Shown one piece after another: positions 35,425 to 44,466 of a DNA stretch of 64,000 bases (positions are counted from its first letter, which is position 1; each line of letters begins with the position of its first letter). The notes below the pieces were generated by a model. The model did no database searches, had not been told where the DNA came from, and worked only from the letters and a program-made list of their open reading frames with translations. The position numbers and the translations under genes are program-made. The stretch comes from Pseudomonadota bacterium (GTDB lineage: Bacteria; Pseudomonadota; Gammaproteobacteria; Burkholderiales; Burkholderiaceae_C): assembly GCA_018241225.1 (NCBI GenBank), contig JAFEEG010000007.1, positions 203,806-267,805 on the forward strand, written 5' to 3'.

Positions 35425-36470
35425 GCCCGGGCGTGCACGCAACCCATTGCCCGTGCTGCGGCATCGACGTGCATGCGCACGTGGTGCCCGAGAACTTCCC
35501 GCGCTACATCGGGGCCAAGGTGCCGGCCGACTGGCCGTCGATGGCCCCGGCCGGGCAGGCCTGCCACCGGCACGTGATGATCTCGGGCAAGGTGTACCGC
35601 ACCGTGTCGGACGCCTGCTGGAGCACCACGCGGCGCCTGCAAGACCTGCCCGGCATGGGCCTGGCGCTGCAGGTGGTGTCGCCCATGCCCGAGCTGCTTT
35701 CGTACTGGATGGCCGCGGCCGATGCGCAGCAGCTGCTTCGCTATACCAACGACTGCATGGCCGCGATGGTGCAGGAAAGCGGCGGGCAGCTGGCCGCGCT
35801 GGGCGCGGTGCCGCTGCAGGATGTCGAGCTGGCCATTGCGGAGCTGGAATACGTGGTGAAGACGCTGGGCTTTGCCGGCGTGGAGATCGGCAGCAACATC
35901 AATGGTGTGCCGGTGGGCGCACGGCAACTCGATCCCTTCTTCGAGGCCTGCGAGGCCTTGGGTGCGGCGGTGTTCGTGCATGCCATTCGCCCGGCAGGCA
36001 TGGAACGGCTGGTGGGCCCGGCGCCGTTGCAGCAGGTGCTGGGCTACCCAAGCGACGTGGGCCTGGCCGCCGCATCGGCCATCACCAGCAACCTCATGCT
36101 GCGCCGGCCGCGCCTGCGCATTGCCTTCAGTCATGGTGGCGGCACGCTGGCTTCGCTGCTGCCAAGGCTGCAGCAGGGATGGGACGTCTTCCCCGCCCTC
36201 AAGGAGAGCGTGCAGGCCTCGCCCACCGAACAGGCGCGCCAGCTCTTCTACGACACGCTGGTGTTCGACACGCCCACGTTGCGCCACCTGGTAGGCAGCT
36301 TCGGCGCGAGCCAGCTGATGGTGGGCACCGACTACCCCTTCAACTTCCATGACCGCACGCCAGTCCAGCGCATCGAGGCCGCGGGCTTCGATGGCGACAC
36401 GGCCGCGGCATTGATTCATCGCAACGCCGAACGCTTTCTCGGCATCAGGACGAAAGAGACGACCCCATGA
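35421..36470 (+). CDS. metal-dependent amidohydrolase, ACMSD/resorcylate decarboxylase-like
   Basis: A 349-residue amidohydrolase-2 family enzyme. The metal-binding HxH is H18 and H20 (GIDVHAH), with further ligands in VFVHAIRP near 190, FSHGGG near 238 and GTDYPF near 302. The family includes aminocarboxymuconate-semialdehyde decarboxylase and gamma-resorcylate decarboxylase, which remove CO2 non-oxidatively, and also true hydrolases. A decarboxylase or hydrolase in a ring-degradation route is the best inference. The GTG overlaps the upstream stop, and the next gene's ATG overlaps this stop. Three cysteines near the N-terminus (C10, C12, C13) are unusual. Confidence 0.85.
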   Translation: MSPGVHATHCPCCGIDVHAHVVPENFPRYIGAKVPADWPSMAPAGQACHRHVMISGKVYRTVSDACWSTTRRLQDLPGMGLALQVVSPMPELLSYWMAAADAQQLLRYTNDCMAAMVQESGGQLAALGAVPLQDVELAIAELEYVVKTLGFAGVEIGSNINGVPVGARQLDPFFEACEALGAAVFVHAIRPAGMERLVGPAPLQQVLGYPSDVGLAAASAITSNLMLRRPRLRIAFSHGGGTLASLLPRLQQGWDVFPALKESVQASPTEQARQLFYDTLVFDTPTLRHLVGSFGASQLMVGTDYPFNFHDRTPVQRIEAAGFDGDTAAALIHRNAERFLGIRTKETTP

Positions 36471-37372
36471 GCTCTCCATGGATCGAAGGGCTGCGCAGTG
36501 TTGCCCTGTACGTGCCAGACCTGGCCCGGGCCGAGGACTTCTACACCCGCACGTGGAACCTCGAAGTGGCCCACCGCGGCGACGATGCGCTGTACCTGCG
36601 CGGCACCGGCGGCGACGGTTACCTGCTGGCCCTGCACCAGAGCGGCGAGTTGCCGCAGATCCGCCAGGTGACCTTGCGCGCGCGCAGCCGCGAAGCGCTG
36701 GACGTCATCCAGGCCAACGTGCTCGCCGCCGGTGGCGAGCTGATTGCGCCAGCGCACGAGCTGACGCGCGACCCGGCCGGCGGCATCGGCATGAAGTTCA
36801 AGGACCCACACGGCCGCGTGTTCCAGGTCGTGCATGGCGACGCGCGCAGTGCAGCGGCTGAGCCGGTGAGAGACCGGCCGATCCGGCTCACGCACGTGGT
36901 GCTCAACAGCCATGCGGTGGACGAGACGCAGGCCTTCCTGCAACAGGCGCTGGCCTTTCGGCTGGCCGATCGCACCGGGATCATGGCTTTCATGAACTGC
37001 GACGGCGACCACCACACCATCGCCATCGGCATCTCGGACAACGATGCGCTCAACCACATCGCCTTTCTCATGCCCGATTTCGAATCGGTGATGCGCGGTG
37101 GCGGACGCATGAAGGATGCGGGCTTTCCCATTCAGTGGGGGCCCGGTCGCCACGGTCCTGGCAACAACCTCTTCAACTACTTCCTGGACCCCTTCGGCGT
37201 GGTCATCGAATACACGGCCGAGGTGGAGCAGATCGACGACAGCTACGAGGCACATGGCCCCGATCACTGGAAATGGCCGCCCGGGCGCGTCGACCAGTGG
37301 GGCATCTCGCCCGCGCCCGGCGCCAGCCTGAAAGAGGCGCAGCGTCGCATCTTCTTTGCACCCAATCCCTGA
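36467..37372 (+). CDS. extradiol-type ring-cleavage dioxygenase (VOC family)
   Basis: A 301-residue two-module VOC protein resembling type I extradiol dioxygenases such as catechol 2,3-dioxygenase. The probable iron ligands are the His in LTHVVLN near residue 142, the His in LNHIAFLM near 196 and the Glu in VVIEYTAEVE near 247. The N-terminal module is degenerate, as usual for the family. It probably opens a dihydroxylated ring between the diol and the next carbon. The ATG overlaps the amidohydrolase stop by four bases. The FAH-family hydrolase that would act on the cleavage product follows directly. Confidence 0.85.
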   Translation: MSSPWIEGLRSVALYVPDLARAEDFYTRTWNLEVAHRGDDALYLRGTGGDGYLLALHQSGELPQIRQVTLRARSREALDVIQANVLAAGGELIAPAHELTRDPAGGIGMKFKDPHGRVFQVVHGDARSAAAEPVRDRPIRLTHVVLNSHAVDETQAFLQQALAFRLADRTGIMAFMNCDGDHHTIAIGISDNDALNHIAFLMPDFESVMRGGGRMKDAGFPIQWGPGRHGPGNNLFNYFLDPFGVVIEYTAEVEQIDDSYEAHGPDHWKWPPGRVDQWGISPAPGASLKEAQRRIFFAPNP

Positions 37373-37397
37373 CTTTCCAACCGAGCACACCATCACC

Positions 37398-38261
37398 ATG
37401 AAATTCACCACCTACCTGCGCAATGGCGCAGCCCGCCTGGCCGTCGTCGATGGTCAAGACCTGGTCGACCTCAATGACACCAATGCGCAAGTGTCGGCAG
37501 ATATGCGCGCGGCACTGAAGGCGGGCATCGATCTGCAGGCTGCCGCACGCCAGGCGCTTGAATCCGGAAAGCGCCAGTCGTTGACCGCGGTGACGCTGGC
37601 GCCGCTGGTTCCCGAGCCGGGCAAGATCGTCTGCCTGGGCCTGAACTACTACGACCACGCCAAGGAAGGCGGCCGCGAGAAGCCCGACTATCCGTGGTTC
37701 TTCTTCCGTGCACCGTCCTCGCTGGTGGCGCATGGCGAAGCTGGTTGGCTGCCCAAGGTGTCGACGCGCTTCGACTACGAGGCCGAGCTGGCCGTGGTGA
37801 TCGGCCGCACCGTGCCGCGTCACACCAAGGAGTCCGACGCACTGCAGTACGTCTTCGGCTACAGCTGCTTCAACGACATGAGCGTTCGCGACTACCAGAA
37901 GCGCACGCCGCAATGGACCATCGGCAAGAACTTCGACCGCACCGGTGGCTTCGGCCCCGCGCTGGTCACGGCTGACGAACTGGCGCCGGGCGCAACGGGC
38001 CTGCGCATCCAGAGCCGCCTGAACGGCCAGGTGATGCAGGACGCCAACACCGACGACATGATCTTCAGCGTGGCCGAGACCATTGCGCTGCTGGCCGAAG
38101 TGCTGACGCTGGAGCCTGGCGACGTGATCGTGATGGGCACGCCGGCCGGCGTGGGCCAGGCGCGCACCCCGCCGGTGTGGATGCAGGCGGGCGACACCAT
38201 CGAGATCGAGATCGATCGCGTGGGGCTCTTGTCCAACCCCATTGCGAACGAGGCGGCGTGA
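37398..38261 (+). CDS. fumarylacetoacetate hydrolase family protein
   Basis: A 287-residue FAH-family enzyme. The conserved opening KIVCLGLNYYDHAKEGG is near residues 75-91. Metal-binding acidic residues are in FDYEAELAVVIGR near 126-138 and NDMSVRDYQKR near 158. The family includes acylpyruvases, 2-oxo-hept-3-ene-dioate hydratases and beta-diketone hydrolases. Placed between an extradiol dioxygenase and a flavin hydroxylase, it is likely the enzyme that cuts or hydrates the ring-fission product. The stop overlaps the GTG of the monooxygenase. The ATG at 37398 follows the dioxygenase stop by 25 bases. Confidence 0.88.
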   Translation: MKFTTYLRNGAARLAVVDGQDLVDLNDTNAQVSADMRAALKAGIDLQAAARQALESGKRQSLTAVTLAPLVPEPGKIVCLGLNYYDHAKEGGREKPDYPWFFFRAPSSLVAHGEAGWLPKVSTRFDYEAELAVVIGRTVPRHTKESDALQYVFGYSCFNDMSVRDYQKRTPQWTIGKNFDRTGGFGPALVTADELAPGATGLRIQSRLNGQVMQDANTDDMIFSVAETIALLAEVLTLEPGDVIVMGTPAGVGQARTPPVWMQAGDTIEIEIDRVGLLSNPIANEAA

Positions 38262-39790
38262 GCAACAGCGACATCTTCGACGTGGCCATCGTCGGCTATG
38301 GGCCGGCGGGGCAGGTGGCGGCGGGCCTGCTCGGCCAGCGCGGCCTGAAGGTCTACGTGTGCGAGCGCCTGCCGGACGTGTACGAGATTCCGCGCGCCAT
38401 CTCGCTGGACCACGAGATCATGCGAGTGTTCCAGCAACTGGGCGTGGTGCAAGCCATCGAGCCCTACACCGAACCGTTCACCAATTCCGAGTACTTCGGC
38501 GTGGATGGCCAGCTCATTCGCCGCATGACGATGGTGGCGCCGCCTTATCCGCAGGGCTACACACCGTCCGTCGTCTTCACGCAGCCACCCGTGGAGCGTG
38601 CGCTGCGTGCACGCGTGGCGCAGTTGCCCAACGTGACGGTGGAGCTGGGCGTGGAGATGCGCGGGCTCGCGCAGGACGGGCAGGGCGTGTCGCTGCAGAT
38701 CGAGGCGCAGGGCCAGCTTCGCACGGTGCGCGCCCGCTATGCCATCGCGTGCGACGGCGGCAGCAGCGGCGTGCGCACCCAGTTGGGCATCGAAATGCTC
38801 GACCTGGATTTCGACGAGCCCTGGCTGGTGGTCGATGTGCTGGTCAACGCGCAGGGCCTGGCCAGGCTGCCCAAGGTGAGCGTGCAGTATTGCGAGCCCG
38901 AGCGTCCATGCACGCTGGTGATCGGCCCGAAGAACCATCGCCGCTGGGAGATCTCGATCCTGCCCGGTGAAGACCCCAAGGAGGTGGCCACGCCCGAGCA
39001 CACCTGGAAGCTGCTGTCGCGCTGGCTCTCGCCCGAAGACGGCCAGTTGTGGCGACAAGCCAGCTATCGCTTTCATGCGCTGGTGGCCAGGCAATGGCGA
39101 CAGGGCCGGGTGTTCCTGGCCGGGGACGCGGCGCACATGCAGCCACCGTTCCTGGGTCAGGGCATGTGCCAGGGCATTCGAGACGTGGGCAACCTGAGCT
39201 GGAAGCTTGCGGCCGTGCTGCAAGGCGAGGTCGGTGGCCAGCACGCGCAGGCGCTGCTGGACAGCTACGGTGCCGAGCGCCAGGCGCATGTGCGTGAACT
39301 GACCAGCCGCATCAAGGCCGTCGGTGCAGTCATTTGCGAACGCGATCCGGCCAAGGCGCGCGAGCGCGATGCGCGGCTGTTGCAGGAATGCGGTGGCACG
39401 GTGCGCGATACACCTCGCCAGGACATCCTGCCCAGGCTCGAATGCGGACTGCTGTCCGCACAGCCCAGCGCCGCGCGTGGCAGTCTCTTTCCGCAGCCGC
39501 TCCTGCAGGGCCAGCGCATGGACGAAGTGGCGGGTCATGGCTGGCGGCTGGTGCTTGCGCAAGATGTTGACGCGCCGAATGCGGCCCTGCTGGCGTCGCC
39601 GATGACTGTTGTTCAACTCGGCGGCCAGGACGATCCGGAAGGCGTGGCCACCGGCTGGTTTCGCCGCTTCGAGTGCGTGGCAGCCTTGGTGCGGCCGGAC
39701 AACTACGTCTTCGGCATCGCTCGCTCCGCGGCCGAAGTGGCAGTGCTGATGCAAGAAGCGCAGGCCGCCCTTGGAGGCGCGACAAATTGA
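38258..39790 (+). CDS. FAD-dependent aromatic-ring monooxygenase (MhpA-like)
   Basis: A 510-residue class A flavoprotein hydroxylase. The FAD-binding motif is GYGPAG at residues 13-18. The DG element appears as YAIACDGGSSGVR near 160, and the third FAD motif as LAGDAAHMQPPFLGQGMCQG near 287-306. The best match is with 3-(3-hydroxyphenyl)propionate and related hydroxylases; the substrate is inferred. It would place a second hydroxyl on a phenolic ring before extradiol cleavage. The GTG start overlaps the FAH-family stop. An amidase follows at 36 bases. Confidence 0.88.
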   Translation: MSNSDIFDVAIVGYGPAGQVAAGLLGQRGLKVYVCERLPDVYEIPRAISLDHEIMRVFQQLGVVQAIEPYTEPFTNSEYFGVDGQLIRRMTMVAPPYPQGYTPSVVFTQPPVERALRARVAQLPNVTVELGVEMRGLAQDGQGVSLQIEAQGQLRTVRARYAIACDGGSSGVRTQLGIEMLDLDFDEPWLVVDVLVNAQGLARLPKVSVQYCEPERPCTLVIGPKNHRRWEISILPGEDPKEVATPEHTWKLLSRWLSPEDGQLWRQASYRFHALVARQWRQGRVFLAGDAAHMQPPFLGQGMCQGIRDVGNLSWKLAAVLQGEVGGQHAQALLDSYGAERQAHVRELTSRIKAVGAVICERDPAKARERDARLLQECGGTVRDTPRQDILPRLECGLLSAQPSAARGSLFPQPLLQGQRMDEVAGHGWRLVLAQDVDAPNAALLASPMTVVQLGGQDDPEGVATGWFRRFECVAALVRPDNYVFGIARSAAEVAVLMQEAQAALGGATN

Positions 39791-39826
39791 GTGCAGGGCT
39801 GCCATGGCCGCAACTAACATGCGGCC

Positions 39827-41266
39827 ATGGCTGATCTGACCGAACTCGACGCCGACGCGCTGTCGCGCGCCATCCATGCCCGTGAGCTGTCTTGCAAAGA
39901 GGTGATGCAGGCCTACCTGGCCCGCATCGAGCGGCTCAACCCCAGCTTCAACGCCATCGTCAACCTGGCGCCGCAGGACAGTCTGCTCAAGCAGGCGGAT
40001 GAATGCGACGCCGAGCTGGCACGAGGCCAGTCGCGCGGCTGGATGCACGGCATGCCCCAGGCCATCAAGGACACGGCCCACGCGCTGGGGTTTCCCTCGA
40101 CCATGGGCAGCCGCGTGCTCGAACATGCCATGCCGGCCGTCGACAGCCTCTACGTCGCGCGCATGAAGGCGGCGGGGTGCATCGTCATCGGCAAGACCAA
40201 CATGCCCGAGTTCGGTCTGGGCTCGCACACCTTCAATGACGTCTTCGGGCCCACGGGCAATGCATGGGATCCGAAGCGATCCGCCGGCGGCAGCAGTGGC
40301 GGCGCAGCGGTGGCGCTGGCACACCGCCTGTTGCCGGTGGCCGATGGGTCCGATTTCATGGGCTCGCTGCGAAATCCGGCCGCCTGGAACAACATCTTCG
40401 GCCTGCGCCCGAGCCAGGGCCGGGTACCGGGCTGGCCCAAGCCCGAGGTCTGGCTGAACCAGCTTGCCACCGACGGGCCCATGGCGCGCAACGTTCGGGA
40501 CCTGGCTCAGTTGCTTTCCGTCCAGGCTGGGCACGATCCGCGGGTGCCCTTGTCCATCGCCCAAGGACCGCAGAGATTCGTGCCCACCGAGTTGCCTGCG
40601 CCTGGACAGGTTCGCATCGGCTGGCTGGGCGACCTGGGCGGCCACCTTGCCACCGAGGCGGGCGTCCTGTCGGTGTGCGAGGAGGCGCTGCGCGTGCTCG
40701 CGGGGGAGGGCATGACGGTGGAGGACACGGCGCCCGGCTTCGAGCCCGAAGCCGTGTGGGATGCATGGCTGATCTGGCGCCGCGCATTGGTGGCCTCTGC
40801 CGTGAGCACGGCGCTGGCACAGCCCGGGGCGCGCGAAAAGGTCAAGCCCGAGGTGCTGTGGGAGCATGACAGCGCGGCCGCGCTGAGCTTTTCGCAGTTC
40901 ATGCAGGCCAGCCAGAGTCGTGGCGCCTTCCATGCCCAGATGCTGGCGCTGTTGCGGCGTTTCGACGCGCTGGCCCTGCCTTCGGCCCAGGTATGGCCTT
41001 TCGACGTTCGCGAGCGGTGGCCACGTGAAATTGCCGGCCGACCGATGGATACCTACCACCGTTGGATGGAAGTGACGCTATATGCCACCTTTGCGGGATT
41101 GCCCGCCGTCAGCGTGCCGGCCGGTTTTGACGCTGCAGGCCGGTTGCCGATGGGGCTGCAACTCATTGGCAAACCGGGCGGCGAGCGCGACCTGCTTCAA
41201 TTGGCCGCCATTTATGAAAAATTGATGATCGATGTGATCCGTCGCCGTCCGCCCGAACCCAGCTGA
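39827..41266 (+). CDS. amidase signature family enzyme
   Basis: A 479-residue amidase. The Ser-cisSer-Lys triad can be placed as K81 (AIKDTAH), S156 (AGGSSGGA) and S180 (DFMGSLR). The spacings of 75 and 24 residues equal those of characterised family members. The nucleophile region reads GSDFMGSLR instead of the usual GTDTGGSIR, so the pocket is probably atypical. An amide or ester substrate feeding the ring-cleavage route is inferred, since it is the last gene of the cluster. The ATG at 39827 is 36 bases after the monooxygenase. No terminator is seen before the H-NS gene. Confidence 0.88.
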   Translation: MADLTELDADALSRAIHARELSCKEVMQAYLARIERLNPSFNAIVNLAPQDSLLKQADECDAELARGQSRGWMHGMPQAIKDTAHALGFPSTMGSRVLEHAMPAVDSLYVARMKAAGCIVIGKTNMPEFGLGSHTFNDVFGPTGNAWDPKRSAGGSSGGAAVALAHRLLPVADGSDFMGSLRNPAAWNNIFGLRPSQGRVPGWPKPEVWLNQLATDGPMARNVRDLAQLLSVQAGHDPRVPLSIAQGPQRFVPTELPAPGQVRIGWLGDLGGHLATEAGVLSVCEEALRVLAGEGMTVEDTAPGFEPEAVWDAWLIWRRALVASAVSTALAQPGAREKVKPEVLWEHDSAAALSFSQFMQASQSRGAFHAQMLALLRRFDALALPSAQVWPFDVRERWPREIAGRPMDTYHRWMEVTLYATFAGLPAVSVPAGFDAAGRLPMGLQLIGKPGGERDLLQLAAIYEKLMIDVIRRRPPEPS

Positions 41267-41334
41267 GTTCCGGCCGGGGCGGATTGAGAACAAAAGCCCA
41301 TTGAGCAGATGGTTTTACCCGGATTCGCGGATCG

Positions 41335-41364
41335 TTGTTTTTTCCGGTGATCTTGAATTACAAT
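41335..41364 (+). promoter_or_regulatory. predicted promoter of the H-NS family gene
   Basis: TTGTTT (41335-41340) and TACAAT (41359-41364) with 18-base spacing, in an AT-rich island just before the H-NS-like gene. Confidence 0.45.
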
Positions 41365-41392
41365 TTTTCGGTCTCAATTCGAGGAATCCGGA

Positions 41393-41731
41393 ATGACCAC
41401 CCTAGCCGATATCAATTCCCAGATCAAAAAGCACGACGAGCAGATCGCGCAATTGCGCGTACAGGCCGAACAACTGCGCAATCAGGAACGCTCAGGTGTG
41501 ATCGAAGAGATCCGCAAGAAGATTGCGGAATATGGTATTACTGCTTCGGACCTCAAGTTGGCCGGTCGTACCCCGGGTCGACGCGCCGGCGCCGTGTCTG
41601 CTGCGCGCGGTGCCGCGAAATACCGTGGCCCCACGGGCGAAACATGGTCGGGTGGCCGTGGTCGCAAGCCGCGCTGGGTAACCGAGGCGCTGGCCGCCGG
41701 CAAGTCCCTTTCGGATTTCGAGATCAAGTAG
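41393..41731 (+). CDS. H-NS histone family protein
   Basis: A 112-residue nucleoid protein of the betaproteobacterial H-NS/BpH3 type. The N-terminal half is a coiled-coil oligomerisation domain (IKKHDEQIAQLRVQAEQLR). The C-terminal DNA-binding domain reads YRGPTGETWSGGRGRKPRWV, with the GRGRKP core that enters the AT-rich minor groove. Such proteins silence AT-rich and acquired DNA. A strong GAGGA precedes the ATG. It follows the catabolic cluster by 126 bases but has its own predicted promoter and a terminator directly after. Confidence 0.93.
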   Translation: MTTLADINSQIKKHDEQIAQLRVQAEQLRNQERSGVIEEIRKKIAEYGITASDLKLAGRTPGRRAGAVSAARGAAKYRGPTGETWSGGRGRKPRWVTEALAAGKSLSDFEIK

Positions 41732-41756
41732 GGTTGGCCCTCTCCCAAAAATGAAA

Positions 41757-41780
41757 AGCCCGCTTTCGCGGGCTTTTTTT
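41757..41780 (+). terminator. Rho-independent terminator after the H-NS gene
   Basis: Stem AGCCCGC/GCGGGCT (41757-41763 and 41768-41774) with a TTTC loop and a T-run. A-rich sequence on the other side allows it also to end the convergent oxidoreductase transcript. Confidence 0.9.
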
Positions 41781-41803
41781 CTGGCTGCGACCTTTGGGGG
41801 CGC

Positions 41804-42790
41804 CTAGTTCACCATCACCAGCTTGCCCATCACGCCTCGCGAACCCATGTGGGCATAAGCCTCCTTCAATTGGGCCATCGGCATGGTGCGGTCGATCACC
41901 GGCTTGACCTTGCCCTGGCCATACCAGTTGGCCAATTCGGCCATCATTTGGGCGTTGGCCTTGGGTTCGCGCCGAGCGAAATCGCCCCAGAACACACCCA
42001 CGATCGAGGCCCCCTTGAGCAGCGCCAGATTGAACGGCAGCGCCGGAATCGGACCCGATGCAAAGCCCACCACCAGATAGCGGCCGCGCCATGCGATCGA
42101 ACGGAATGCGGGCTCGGCGAAATCACCACCGACGGGGTCGTAAATGACATCGGGGCCCTTGCCGTCGGTGGCCGCCTTGATGGCTTCGCGAAAATCGTTG
42201 GGTACTGCGTGCGTGCTGTAGTTGATGGTGACGTCGGCACCAATCGATTTGCACAGCGCGCATTTTTCGTCGGTAGACGCCGCGGCAATCACCTTGGCGC
42301 CCGCCGCCTTTGCAATTTGAATGGCCGCGGTGCCAACGCCGCCTGCCGCGCCGAGCACCAGCACGGTTTCACCGGCCTTGAGTTGTGCGCGATCCATCAA
42401 TGCATGCCAGGACGTGGCGTAAATCATGATGAATGCAGCAGCATCGACATGGCCAAAACCTTCGGGCAATGGCATGCACAAAGCGGCCGGCGCCAGCGTG
42501 TGCGTTGCAAATCCGCCGGTGCCCGACAGGCACGCCACGTTTTGGCCCACCTTCAGGTGGTTCACGCCTTCGCCCACGGCCTGCACCACGCCCGCATATT
42601 CGGAGCCGGGCACAAATGGAAGCGGCGGCTTCATTTGATACTTGTTCTGCACGATCAGCAGATCGGGGAAATTCAGGCTGGCTGCCTTGATTTCGATCAG
42701 CACCTGGCCGGGGCCGGGTTGGGGCGTGGGCAGTTCTTTCCAGTTCAGCGCATCGACGCCGGTCGGGTTTTCGCAAAGCCATGCGTGCAT
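41804..42790 (-). CDS. NADPH:quinone oxidoreductase family protein (medium-chain reductase)
   Basis: A 328-residue medium-chain dehydrogenase/reductase of the zinc-independent quinone oxidoreductase type. It starts [17 protein letters not shown]. The early family segment is [15 protein letters not shown] and the NADPH-binding motif is [21 protein letters not shown] near residues 145-165. No catalytic zinc cysteines are seen. Members reduce quinones or enoyl groups; no substrate can be assigned. A GGAG precedes the ATG. The gene is divergent from surE, with 102 bases between. Confidence 0.9.
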   Translation of the reverse strand: MHAWLCENPTGVDALNWKELPTPQPGPGQVLIEIKAASLNFPDLLIVQNKYQMKPPLPFVPGSEYAGVVQAVGEGVNHLKVGQNVACLSGTGGFATHTLAPAALCMPLPEGFGHVDAAAFIMIYATSWHALMDRAQLKAGETVLVLGAAGGVGTAAIQIAKAAGAKVIAAASTDEKCALCKSIGADVTINYSTHAVPNDFREAIKAATDGKGPDVIYDPVGGDFAEPAFRSIAWRGRYLVVGFASGPIPALPFNLALLKGASIVGVFWGDFARREPKANAQMMAELANWYGQGKVKPVIDRTMPMAQLKEAYAHMGSRGVMGKLVMVN

Positions 42791-42892
42791 GGAGGTCTCC
42801 TAATTCGTGCGGCCATGATAAGAGCGGCTGCCCGTGGGCAATGTCTCTGTCGTGACCAGTCGCATCCTAGAATGGCACATCGATTGACGCCC

Positions 42893-43654
42893 ATGAAAAT
42901 TCTCATTTCCAACGACGATGGCTATCAGGCACCCGGCATCGTCGCGTTGCACGCGGCATTGAAGGACATTGCCGAGGTCGAGGTCATTGCCCCCGAACAC
43001 AACAACAGCGCCAAGTCCAATGCGCTGACGCTGGCTGCGCCGCTGTACGTGCACGAGGCCCACAACGGCTTCCGATATGTCACCGGCACGCCTGCCGACT
43101 GCGTGCACATCGCACTCAAGGGGCTGCTCGACTACCGGCCTGACCTGGTGGTATCGGGCATCAACAATGGCGCCAACATGGGCGACGACACGATCTACTC
43201 CGGCACCGTGGGCGCCGCCATGGAGGCCTACCTCTTCGGCGTGCCCGCCATCGCCTTCTCGCAAATCCAGAAGGGCTGGGCCCACATCGATTCGGCAGCG
43301 CAGGTGGCGCGCCGGCTGGTCCAGCAGATCGAGCGTGAAGGCATGCTCAAGGGCGAGCCCTGGCTGCTCAACGTCAACGTGCCCAACCTGCCGCTGGAAG
43401 AACTCAAGCCGGTGAAGGTGTGCCGCCTGGGCCGGCGCCACGCGGCAGAGCGCGTCATTACGCAAGACAGCCCGCGCGGCGAAACCATGTACTGGATCGC
43501 CGGTGCCGGTGGGGCCAAGGACAGCGGCGAAGGTACCGACTTCCATGCCACCGCGGCCGGCCACGTGGCCCTGACACCCTTGCAGATCGACTTGACCGAC
43601 CACGCCCGCCTGGGCGCGTGGGGCGAACGGGTCACACGGCTGGGCTCGCAGTGA
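42893..43654 (+). CDS. surE: 5'/3'-nucleotidase SurE
   Basis: A 253-residue stationary-phase survival phosphatase acting on nucleoside monophosphates. The metal-binding N-terminus is [13 protein letters not shown] (D8 and D9), with the conserved [18 protein letters not shown] further on. The ATG at 42893 is the family start. It heads the surE-pcm-nlpD-rpoS-rlmD block; its stop overlaps the pcm GTG in GTGA. This order is a conserved stationary-phase unit in proteobacteria. Confidence 0.97.
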   Translation: MKILISNDDGYQAPGIVALHAALKDIAEVEVIAPEHNNSAKSNALTLAAPLYVHEAHNGFRYVTGTPADCVHIALKGLLDYRPDLVVSGINNGANMGDDTIYSGTVGAAMEAYLFGVPAIAFSQIQKGWAHIDSAAQVARRLVQQIEREGMLKGEPWLLNVNVPNLPLEELKPVKVCRLGRRHAAERVITQDSPRGETMYWIAGAGGAKDSGEGTDFHATAAGHVALTPLQIDLTDHARLGAWGERVTRLGSQ

Positions 43655-44454
43655 GCGGCAGCGTGAAGCAGCGCCCCGGCTTTCCTGCCCGGTTGACGAC
43701 TTCAGCGCCCGCGCCAGGCGCTGGCGTGCGAGCCGCCAAGGTAGGCGCAAGAGCAGCTCCTGCCATTGCAGCACCGGTTTCCTCCACGCCGTCCATGGCC
43801 TCGGATGCCGTGCGCACTCGCATGGTCCAGAAGCTGGCCTCGCAAGGCATTGCCGATGCGCGGGTCCTGCGCGCCATGTCGATCGTCGAGCGGCATCGCT
43901 TCGTCGATAGCGCACTGGTCAACCAGGCCTACGAAGACACGAGCCTGCCCATCGGGCTGGGCCAGACCATCTCCAAGCCCAGCGTCGTGGCCCGCATGAT
44001 CGAGTTGCTGCTGGGTGCGCCCGCATTGAACGGCCAGGCCGAGGCACGGCTGGGCCGCGTGCTGGAGATCGGTACGGGCTGTGGCTACCAGGCCGCGGTG
44101 CTCAGCCATGTGGCCAGCGAGGTGTACAGCATCGAGCGTTTGCGCGGACTCAACGAGAAAGCGCGCGCCAACTTGCGCCATTTCCGCCTGGCCACGGTGC
44201 ATCTGCTGCTGGGCGACGGCATGCTGGGCTATGCGAAGGGCGCGCCCTACGCAGGCATCATTGCCGCGGCCGGTGGCGAGGCCGTGCCCGAAGCCTGGGT
44301 CGACCAGCTTGCCGTGGGTGGCCGCATCGTGGCGCCCACGCGTTCGGCCGAAGGCGGGCAGGCCCTCGTCGTGATAGATCGCGGCGCGGCGGGCGTGCAC
44401 AGGCGTGTTCTTGAGGCCGTTCACTTTGTCCCCCTAAAATCCGGGATTGCTTAA
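43651..44454 (+). CDS. pcm: protein-L-isoaspartate O-methyltransferase
   Basis: Methylates isoaspartyl residues so that damaged proteins can be repaired, using S-adenosylmethionine. The 267-residue product has an N-terminal extension of about 50 Ala/Pro-rich residues. The methyltransferase core follows, with the SAM motif [15 protein letters not shown] near residue 130 and the family [11 protein letters not shown] element near 110. Typical Pcm is about 210 residues; an extension like this is common in Comamonadaceae. The GTG at 43651 is translationally coupled to surE. A start at M47 or later would fit the core alone. Confidence 0.93.
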   Translation: MSGSVKQRPGFPARLTTSAPAPGAGVRAAKVGARAAPAIAAPVSSTPSMASDAVRTRMVQKLASQGIADARVLRAMSIVERHRFVDSALVNQAYEDTSLPIGLGQTISKPSVVARMIELLLGAPALNGQAEARLGRVLEIGTGCGYQAAVLSHVASEVYSIERLRGLNEKARANLRHFRLATVHLLLGDGMLGYAKGAPYAGIIAAAGGEAVPEAWVDQLAVGGRIVAPTRSAEGGQALVVIDRGAAGVHRRVLEAVHFVPLKSGIA

Positions 44455-44466
44455 AGGAGGAAATGC

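Noticed and set aside
33424..35442. A long minus-strand frame extending the LysR gene to 672 codons
   Set aside because: The LysR start MDIRSVDLNLL at 34362 is the family start; the extension is antisense to the second Bug gene.
37892..41059. A 1055-codon open frame on the minus strand across the FAH, monooxygenase and amidase genes
   Set aside because: It is antisense to three well-supported genes, has a His/Gln/Arg-rich composition without motifs, and reflects high GC content at third codon positions.
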